Positions 58,372 to 64,000 of a DNA stretch of 64,000 nucleotides are shown here, one piece after another. The stretch lies in assembly GCF_009909145.1 (NCBI RefSeq), contig NZ_JAAAPJ010000009.1:62001-126000 (forward strand), given 5' to 3'. The translations under genes were made by a program, and so were the position numbers. Origin of the DNA: Corallococcus silvisoli. GTDB taxonomy: Bacteria; Myxococcota; Myxococcia; Myxococcales; Myxococcaceae. The first letter of the stretch is position 1; each line of letters begins with the position of its first letter. Under the pieces are notes generated by a model. The model was not told where the DNA came from. It saw only the letters and a list, made by a program, of their open reading frames with translations, and made no database searches.

Positions 58372-60090
58372 ATGCCTTTCGACGTGAAGGACATCCTCCG
58401 GCAGTTGGAAGCAGGCTTCTCTCCCGAAGCCGGCGCGCCGCCGTGGTGGCAGGAGAGCTGGGCGGATCCAGAAGGCTTCGCCGCCGCGCTCGCGGAGGCC
58501 CACGCGGGCCGGGGCGTTCCGCCACCCAAGAGCCGCCCGGGCCAGCAGTACGACTTCTTCCACGACCTGGTCGTGCGCCACGTCGCCCTGGAGCGCCCCG
58601 CGTTCCGCGCGTACGCCCGCATCCAGGGCTGGCAGACCGTGGGCTTCCGCGCCCTGCACGACCTCTCCGCGCGCCGCGCCAGCGAGTGGACGGATCAGGG
58701 CGTGGCCCCAGGCGCGAAGGTGTGTCTGGTCCACGGCGTGGGGCAGGAGCTGCTCGTGTCGCTCCTGGCCACGCTGAAGCTGGGCGGCTGCTTCACGCTC
58801 CTGCCGCCCACCGGGCCGCGCGCCATGGCCACCCGGCTGGAGGCCTTGGAGCCGGACTTCATCGCCGCGGAGCCCCACCAGTTGCCCATCCTCAAGGGGC
58901 ACGAGAAGCGCCTGCTCAAGAGCCGGGGTGGGGGAGCGCCCGGCTTCATGTCGCACACGTACAAGCCCACGGACGCGGTGGGGCTCCTCTTCTCTCCGCT
59001 GGTGGATCCGCCGCACACGCCCGTGCCCCTCACCGCGGAGAACGCGTGGAAGGGCGCGCTCGGCGACGGGATGCTCACCTTCGGCCTGGGGCCGGGGGAC
59101 ATCCTCGCCGCGCCGGACTTCCCGGTGCTCCAGCACCTGCCGGCCCTCTTCTTCGCCACGCTGCTGCGCGGCGCCACGTACCTGCACCTGGAGCTGGCGG
59201 ACCTGACGCAGAACCCGGCGCTGCTGATGGAACAGCCGCTGCGCGCGCTGGGGGTGACCCCGCGCCTGCGCGACGTCTTCCTGCGCCAACGCACCGGCTC
59301 GCTGCGCAACGTGCAGCACTGGTTCCGCGACCCCGAGGAGCCCTACGACGCCCAGGCGTGGAGGACGTGGGTGAAGCAGTGCGGCCTCCAGTCCGTGCCC
59401 TCGTCCAACGTCCTCATCGACGCGGCGGCCGGTGGCGCGGTGCTCGTGTCGTCGCGCGGGGTGGCGGATCCCCACGCGGACGTGCACACGGACGTCATCC
59501 CCGTCCCGGGCCGCGCCTGGGCGCTGAAGGATGCCAACCAGAGCGGGCAGGGGGCTCCCACGGACGTGGGCGTCTTCACGCTGCTGCCGGACAAGGGGCG
59601 CCCCCCAGGTCACGTCGTGCTCGCGCGGATCCGCCAGCGCTACCACTACGGGGGCACGCTGGGCTTCCGGCACGATGGCCGCGCCTACCCCGCGAAGGAG
59701 GTCACCGCCGCGCTGGAGGGACTGCCCTTCCTCGTGGGCACCAGCGTGGTGCCGGTGTCCACCGGTGGGCTGGCCAGCCACTCCCGCTTCATCCTCCTGG
59801 CCTTCACCGGCGCCGAGCCTGCTCCCTCGTCCGGCGAGCAGGAGATCCGCCGGCGCATCGAAATGCTCCTGGACGGGGATTTCCTGCCAGACCGCATCGA
59901 GTTCTTTCCGCTCTTTCCCCACCGAAAGAAGGGCGCGGTCGACGACGCGTGGTGCGCGACGCAGTACCTGACCGGCGCGCTGCACCGCAAGGCGACGGAT
60001 CCGATGTTCCAGGCGCTCACCGCCCTGCGGGGACGCTTGTTGGAAAGCGCTGGCGCTTCGGGAGATGATGGCCCGTCGCCAGCGCGGTGA
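58372..60090 (+). CDS. Degenerate ANL (AMP-binding) superfamily protein within the T6SS cluster
   Basis: This 572-residue protein has the overall layout of acyl-CoA/AMP-forming enzymes (ANL superfamily): FRALHDLSARRASEW, VCLVHGVGQELLVSLLATLKLGGCFTLLPPT in the N-lobe and a C-lobe with FFPLFPHRKKGAV. But the P-loop SGTTG region reads LLFSPLVDPPHTPVP (about 203-219). The YGxTE motif reads DAAAGGAVLVS and the TGD motif is missing. The C-terminal catalytic Lys region is altered. It is therefore probably not an active ligase and may be a structural or ligand-sensing pseudoenzyme. It lies 6 bp after the first gene and 14 bp before the DUF4280 gene. Confidence 0.7.
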   Translation: MPFDVKDILRQLEAGFSPEAGAPPWWQESWADPEGFAAALAEAHAGRGVPPPKSRPGQQYDFFHDLVVRHVALERPAFRAYARIQGWQTVGFRALHDLSARRASEWTDQGVAPGAKVCLVHGVGQELLVSLLATLKLGGCFTLLPPTGPRAMATRLEALEPDFIAAEPHQLPILKGHEKRLLKSRGGGAPGFMSHTYKPTDAVGLLFSPLVDPPHTPVPLTAENAWKGALGDGMLTFGLGPGDILAAPDFPVLQHLPALFFATLLRGATYLHLELADLTQNPALLMEQPLRALGVTPRLRDVFLRQRTGSLRNVQHWFRDPEEPYDAQAWRTWVKQCGLQSVPSSNVLIDAAAGGAVLVSSRGVADPHADVHTDVIPVPGRAWALKDANQSGQGAPTDVGVFTLLPDKGRPPGHVVLARIRQRYHYGGTLGFRHDGRAYPAKEVTAALEGLPFLVGTSVVPVSTGGLASHSRFILLAFTGAEPAPSSGEQEIRRRIEMLLDGDFLPDRIEFFPLFPHRKKGAVDDAWCATQYLTGALHRKATDPMFQALTALRGRLLESAGASGDDGPSPAR

Positions 60091-60104
60091 AAAAGGAGCG
60101 GCAC

Positions 60105-60491
60105 ATGGGTGTCCAGGTCGTGATGGGAGCGATGCTCCAGTGCAGCTTCGGGGCAGCCCCCTCGTCGCTGATGGTCCTCCCCGTGAACAAGGTGATGGCC
60201 ACCACGCCCGCGGCGAACATCATGGACAGCAAGCCGTTCGTGAACGTGCTGCCCTTCGGCATGTGCAACACGCCGTCCAACCCCATGGTGGCGGCGGCCA
60301 CCGCGGCGGCGCTGGGCGTCCTCACCCCCATGCCCTGCATCCCCGCCACCGCGGCGCCCTGGGTGCCCGGGTGCCCCAAGGTGCTCATCGGCAACATGCC
60401 GGCCCTGGAGAGCAACTCGAAGTGCATGTGCAGCTACGGCGGGGTCATCCAGGTCGTCTCCCCTGGGCAGATGGTGGCCATCGATGGGTAA
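60105..60491 (+). CDS. DUF4280 PAAR-like protein, putative T6SS spike tip
   Basis: This 128-residue protein starts at ATG 60105 with AAAAGGAGC upstream; it opens MGVQVVMGAMLQCSFGAAPSS, the DUF4280 signature (GA-x-LxCSFG-x2-P). A repeat of small-residue and Cys segments follows (VLPFGMCNTPSNP, TPMPCIPATAAPWVPGCPKVLIGNMPAL, SKCMCSYGGVI). The family folds like PAAR tips, a metal-bound cone that caps the VgrG spike in type VI and related contractile injection systems. Five Cys residues could bind metal. No effector domain is fused. It overlaps the next gene by 8 bp. Confidence 0.8.
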   Translation: MGVQVVMGAMLQCSFGAAPSSLMVLPVNKVMATTPAANIMDSKPFVNVLPFGMCNTPSNPMVAAATAAALGVLTPMPCIPATAAPWVPGCPKVLIGNMPALESNSKCMCSYGGVIQVVSPGQMVAIDG

Positions 60492-61554
60492 CGCGGCCCT
60501 GGCGGTCGAAGCCGTTGACTTCACGCTGCTCGACGCGGCGCTCACGAGCGCCCCCGTGCCGCTCGACGAATCCGAGGGACCGGATCCGCGCCTGGAGGCC
60601 ATCACCGGCCTCGTCGCCCGCGGCACCTACCCGGACGCGGCCCGCGCGTCCGAAGTGCTCCTGCGCGAGGGCGTGCGCGACGTGCGCCTGCTGGGGCCGT
60701 ACCTCTTCGGCCACTTCTTCGCGGACGGCATGAAGGCGCTGCCCATCCTGTTCCGCTCCCTGTCGCGCACCCTCACGGAGAACTGGGACTTCTTCGGCCC
60801 CGCGGAGAAGAAGGCCGTCTTCGCGGACACCGGCCTGCGCTGGCTGCTCAAGATGATGGGCAAGACCCTGGAGCACCACACGCGCCTCAAGGACGCGCAG
60901 TGGCAGGCCTGGTGCGCGCCCGGCAACCGCGAGCCCCTGGAGGAAGCCCTGGCGATGGGCGACCCCCTCATCGCCGCCCTCGCCGTGCTCCAGAAGAGCG
61001 CGTGCATGGACGCCATGCGCACGCTGCTCGGCGCGCTGCGCTCCCATGCCCAGGGCGTGCCGTTCCTCCCCCCGCCGGAGGAGGCCCGGCCCGCCCCGGC
61101 GCTCGCCGCCGCGCCGGAGGATGACGACGACGAGGACGAGGACGACGGGGAGGAAGAGGAGGCCCGCCCCGCGAAGGGCAGGAAGGCCGCCCACGCCGAG
61201 TCCCGGGACTCGGGGCCGAGCGTCCCCATGTCACCCGCGCTCGCCCAGCTCGTGCGCAAGCTGTCCGCCTTCGAGGCGCTGGTGGAGCGCGCGGACTTCA
61301 CCAAGGCGAGCGTCATCGCCGTGGACGTGCTCGCCACCGTGGAGCGGTTTGATCCGCGCGTCTATCTGCCCCAGCTCTTCTCCGGGTTCTTCAACGGCCT
61401 CGCCCAGAACGCGGACGCCATCGAGCCCATGCTCCACAACACGGAGACGCTGGGCTTCCGCGCGCTGGATCAGCTCTACCGCGTGGACCTGGACGCCTTC
61501 CTCGTCTCCCAGCAGCGCCCCGCCCGGGGCGAAGCCTCCGAATTCGACGAATAG
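60484..61554 (+). CDS. T6SS protein of IglI/TssA-like type
   Basis: The 356-residue protein has two helical halves joined by a very acidic linker (about residues 200-225, a run of Asp and Glu). The first half (DPRLEAITGLVARGTYPDAARASEVLLREGVRDVRLLGPYLFGHFF) resembles the TPR-like N-terminal domain of TssA and the Francisella IglI family. The second (LAQLVRKLSAFEALVERADFTKASVIAVDVLATVERFDPRVYLPQLFSGFFNGLAQ) is a related helical repeat. IglI and TssA proteins help assemble the baseplate and sheath. ATG 60484 lies within the end of the DUF4280 gene. Assignment rests on layout and neighbours. Confidence 0.55.
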   Translation: MGNAALAVEAVDFTLLDAALTSAPVPLDESEGPDPRLEAITGLVARGTYPDAARASEVLLREGVRDVRLLGPYLFGHFFADGMKALPILFRSLSRTLTENWDFFGPAEKKAVFADTGLRWLLKMMGKTLEHHTRLKDAQWQAWCAPGNREPLEEALAMGDPLIAALAVLQKSACMDAMRTLLGALRSHAQGVPFLPPPEEARPAPALAAAPEDDDDEDEDDGEEEEARPAKGRKAAHAESRDSGPSVPMSPALAQLVRKLSAFEALVERADFTKASVIAVDVLATVERFDPRVYLPQLFSGFFNGLAQNADAIEPMLHNTETLGFRALDQLYRVDLDAFLVSQQRPARGEASEFDE

Positions 61555-61560
61555 CCCCGC

Positions 61561-62463
61561 ATGGACTTCGACCGCGAACAGCCGGGCCGCAAGCTCACCG
61601 TCGAGGAGCGCATCAGCGAGCGCATCCGCCACTTCGACGTGCCGGCGCTCCTGGATCTGCTCGCCAAGGAAGGCTACGGCGAAGCGGAGGTCGAGTTCCG
61701 CAGCCACCGCAGCACCGTGCACCAGCAGCACCTGGTGCACGCCATCGAGTTCACCCGTCAGCCGCGCAAGCGCGTGGTCATCACCGTCAACCTGGGCCTG
61801 CTCGGCGTCCAGACGCCGCTGCCATCCTTCCTCTTCCAGGCCATGGACCGCCTGGAGCACGACGCGATGGCGGACTTCCTGGGCTACTTCGACCACCTGC
61901 TGCTGCGCACGCGCTTCGCGGGGCAGTTCCCGGACCGCGACGAGTCCCTCCTCCCCGGTTGGGAGCACTCCACCGCGCACCGGCTGCGCCTCTTGCGGCT
62001 CGCGTGCCCCAGCAGCCTGCACTGGCTCTTCGCCAAGGTGTTCCCGGAGGCGGAGGTGGTGGTGCGCCGCGAGACGCGCCGCCAGCGCATCGAGTCCAAG
62101 GGCATCCGCCTGGGCGCCGCCGCGCTCGGGGATGGCAGCGCCGTGGGCGGCTTCGCCACCGTCCCCACGGGCGGCGTGGAGGTGCGCCTGTTCCTCAACG
62201 AACCGCACTCCGGCGCCGGCATCCCCTGGGCCGTGGAGGCCCGGCGACGCTTCAACGCCCGGATCCTCCCGAGCCTCGCGGAGACGCCGCTCGCACTCGC
62301 CGTGATCCTGGCGCTGCGTGATCAGTCCAGCCACGCCCGGCTCCAGGACGGCAGCCACCTGGGTTACGAACCCTTGGTAGGAGGACCGGAGCAGACCCAG
62401 GAGGTCCTCTTGTTCTCGGGGGACACCGCGCAGTTGCGATCATCAGAACCCCGCCAGGCCTGA
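61561..62463 (+). CDS. TssG-like T6SS baseplate protein
   Basis: This 300-residue soluble protein starts 6 bp after the previous stop. It has features of TssG (VasB/ImpH): an alpha/beta N-domain with ISERIRHFDVPALLDLLAKEGYGEAEVEFRSH and VVITVNLGLLGVQTPLPSFLFQAMD, where GLLG-x2-TPLP is the hallmark turn of TssG, followed by FLGYFDHLLLRTRFA. The C-terminal part (GGFATVPTGGVEVRLFLNEP) has the strands of the second repeat. TssG forms the baseplate wedge with TssE, TssF and TssK. No TssF or TssE is next to it in this window. It is slightly shorter than typical TssG. Confidence 0.65.
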   Translation: MDFDREQPGRKLTVEERISERIRHFDVPALLDLLAKEGYGEAEVEFRSHRSTVHQQHLVHAIEFTRQPRKRVVITVNLGLLGVQTPLPSFLFQAMDRLEHDAMADFLGYFDHLLLRTRFAGQFPDRDESLLPGWEHSTAHRLRLLRLACPSSLHWLFAKVFPEAEVVVRRETRRQRIESKGIRLGAAALGDGSAVGGFATVPTGGVEVRLFLNEPHSGAGIPWAVEARRRFNARILPSLAETPLALAVILALRDQSSHARLQDGSHLGYEPLVGGPEQTQEVLLFSGDTAQLRSSEPRQA

Positions 62464-62475
62464 GATGTCGCTTGG

Positions 62476-62505
62476 TTGACGCGTATTCCTGATCGCGCCT
62501 AGGCT
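62476..62505 (+). promoter_or_regulatory. Promoter-like element for tssB
   Basis: TTGACG (62476-62481), an 18-bp spacer and TAGGCT (62500-62505) lie about 85 bp before the tssB start. TAGxxT -10s occur in myxobacterial vegetative promoters. It suggests that the sheath genes can be transcribed separately from the upstream T6SS genes. Confidence 0.45.
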
Positions 62506-62591
62506 GTAAATGTTCACTCGGCAGGGCGTACTCCCGGGGCGGCTCCAGCAGGACGGGGGGACTCACGCGCTGCGACTGTCAGGGAGTCACC

Positions 62592-63233
62592 GTGGCCATT
62601 CAGGACCAGCTTCCCAAATCCCGCATCACCCTCACGTACCGCACCACCATCAACGGCGAGCAGGAGACGGTGAACTTGCCGCTGCGGCTGCTGGTGCTGG
62701 GCGACTTCTCGCTGGGCTCCTCGGAAGACCGCAAGACGGACCTGGAGACGCGCCGCCTGCGCTCCGTGGACGGGCGCAACCTGGATGAGCTGATGAAGGA
62801 CATGAAGATGTCCACCCAGTTCCAGGTGCCCAACCGGATCAACCCGGACGTGGAGTCGGAGCTGGACGTCACGCTCCCCATCGACCGGATGAAGTCCTTC
62901 CACCCGGATGAGATCGTCAAGCACGTGCCGAAGCTCAAGGCGCTGCTGCTGCTGAAGACGCTCCTCGTGGAGATGCAGTCCAACATCGACAACCGCAAGG
63001 ACCTGCGCCGCGAACTCTACGAGCTGTTCTCCAAGCCGGAGGCCCTCAAGGAGCTGCTCAACGAGCTGAAGGGCTACGAGAGCATGCGCCTGCCGTCCGG
63101 TGAGACCGCGAAGGCCGACGCGCCCGCCGCCGCCGCCGCCGCGACCAACAAGCCCTCCACGGGCGCCGCCGCCGCCACGGCCGCCGTCTCCGCCACCGTC
63201 GCCGCCGGGGCCAAGCCCCCGGCCGCTTCCTGA
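62592..63233 (+). CDS. tssB: T6SS contractile sheath small subunit TssB (VipA)
   Basis: This 213-residue sheath protein pairs with TssC to form the contractile tail sheath. It has the TssB pattern: QDQLPKSRITLTYRT, VNLPLRLLVLGDFSLG, followed by DLETRRLRSVDGRNLDELMKDMKMS and a C-terminal helical LKALLLLKTLLVEMQSNIDNRKDLRRELYELF. The last 40 residues form an Ala/Pro/Thr-rich disordered tail that is longer than usual. The GTG start at 62592 has AGGGAG upstream. It is separated from tssC by 41 bp. Confidence 0.93.
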   Translation: MAIQDQLPKSRITLTYRTTINGEQETVNLPLRLLVLGDFSLGSSEDRKTDLETRRLRSVDGRNLDELMKDMKMSTQFQVPNRINPDVESELDVTLPIDRMKSFHPDEIVKHVPKLKALLLLKTLLVEMQSNIDNRKDLRRELYELFSKPEALKELLNELKGYESMRLPSGETAKADAPAAAAAATNKPSTGAAAATAAVSATVAAGAKPPAAS

Positions 63234-63274
63234 TCCGCCTTCCCAACCCTTCGACTTCTTCAAAGGACTCAGCC

Positions 63275-64000
63275 ATGGCCGAGACCACCTACCTGAAGCG
63301 CCTGTTCACCAGTGTCCGGCTCGATCCGCCCCAGGCGTCCGAGCCGATGATCCTCAGCAACTTCGGTGCGGTCGTCGACGAGCAGCAGGTCACGATGGAG
63401 AGCCGGTTCCTCTCCAGCGTCGCCGCGCTGCTCCAGAACGTCGCCCCGGTGGAGGGCCCGGACAACACCGCCCGCTTCGACAAGGGCCAGGTGCTGGACG
63501 TCATCAGCCGCATCGACCGCATGATCGACGCGCAGATGAACGAGATCCTCCACAACGAGACCTTCCAGAAGCTGGAGTCCACGTGGCGCGGCCTGGAGGA
63601 CCTGGTCAACCACACCAACTTCAAGGCCAACATCGCCATCGACGTGCTGGACGTGGCGAAGGATGAGCTGGCGGAGGACTTCGAGAACAACTCCAGCAAC
63701 ATCTTCGCCGGAGCGCTCTTCGACAAGGTCTACATCCAGGAGTACGACCAGTACGGCGGCCGTCCCTTCGGCGCGCTCGTGGGCCTCTACGAGTTCTCCT
63801 CCACGCCCGCGGACCTCACGTGGCTGCAGCGCATGGCGAAGCTGTCCAACGCCGCGCACGCCCCGTTCATCTCCGCCGTCAGCCACAAGTTCTTCGGCTG
63901 CGAGACCATCGAGGAGATGGAGGCCATCAAGAACCTGGAGGGCGTGCTCGCGCACCCGCGCTTCGGCCGCTGGAACGCGTTCCGCGACACAGAGGAGGCC
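63275..64000 (+). CDS. tssC: T6SS contractile sheath large subunit TssC (VipB), truncated by window end
   Basis: The first 242 codons are visible and the frame is open to the last base. The N-terminus (MAETTYLKRLFTSVRL) and the conserved region DRMIDAQMNEILHNETFQKLESTWRGLEDLVNHTN match TssC, as does the later YDQYGGRPFGALVGLYEFSS. In the complete family the protein is about 490-500 residues. It follows tssB by 41 bp in the usual tssB-tssC order. Hcp, VgrG and ClpV genes must lie beyond the window if the system is complete. Confidence 0.93.
   Translation, partial: MAETTYLKRLFTSVRLDPPQASEPMILSNFGAVVDEQQVTMESRFLSSVAALLQNVAPVEGPDNTARFDKGQVLDVISRIDRMIDAQMNEILHNETFQKLESTWRGLEDLVNHTNFKANIAIDVLDVAKDELAEDFENNSSNIFAGALFDKVYIQEYDQYGGRPFGALVGLYEFSSTPADLTWLQRMAKLSNAAHAPFISAVSHKFFGCETIEEMEAIKNLEGVLAHPRFGRWNAFRDTEEA

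Overview
The window looks like a chromosomal segment from a myxobacterium, most likely family Myxococcaceae (Myxococcus or Corallococcus type). The reasons are the very high GC content with strong G/C third-position bias, the many GTG starts, the abundance of lipoproteins and RND pumps, DUF4388 and HEAT-repeat proteins, and the beginning of a myxobacterial-style type VI secretion (T6SS) cluster at the right edge. This is inferred from sequence style only. I see no rRNA, tRNA, insertion sequence, phage gene or CRISPR array.

Left part (1-16.4 kb): a partial lipoprotein gene, a complete tripartite RND efflux operon (TolC-type channel, lipoprotein adaptor, RND pump), a nucleotidyltransferase-like gene and a DUF2267 gene. 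A leftward three-gene operon of unknown function follows (a small Cys-rich exported protein and two large proteins). It diverges from a second RND efflux operon arranged in a different order (channel, pump, membrane-anchored adaptor).

Middle part (16.5-48.3 kb): envelope genes (TPR-like lipoprotein, small lipoprotein, GT87-type mannosyltransferase-like protein, two outer-membrane barrels, a haem c lipoprotein), then ubiB and nhaA facing away from mutS. After these come a DUF3592 protein, a periplasmic cell-wall amidase, a SWIM/SNF2 ATPase, thiD, a candidate lipase, a TVP38-type membrane protein and a LEA-like KGG-repeat hydrophilin. A small PII-like protein precedes two overlapping CPA2 antiporters. 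The block ends with a YrdC/Sua5-family protein, two proteins of unknown function, xerD, a DUF4388 protein and trpS.

Right part (48.4-64 kb): scpA-scpB (condensin accessory proteins) are followed by an RluB-type pseudouridine synthase carrying a giant RG-rich repeat tail. Next come a HEAT-repeat lipoprotein directly abutting a TPR plus double cyclic-nucleotide-binding protein. From 57.4 kb to the edge lies the start of a T6SS cluster: an unknown protein, a degenerate ANL (AMP-binding) fold protein, a DUF4280 PAAR-like tip protein, an IglI/TssA-like protein, a TssG-like baseplate protein, TssB, and a TssC cut by the window end.

Most neighbouring genes overlap by 4 bp or lie within a few bases, so they probably form translationally coupled operons. 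The most unusual items are the catalytically degraded ANL protein embedded in the T6SS cluster, the roughly 19-copy FGKPAG tail on the pseudouridine synthase, the Cys-rich/unknown operon at 7.2-10.3 kb, the PII-like/twin-antiporter module, and an AT-rich island at 35.65-35.97 kb full of short repeats and dyads.
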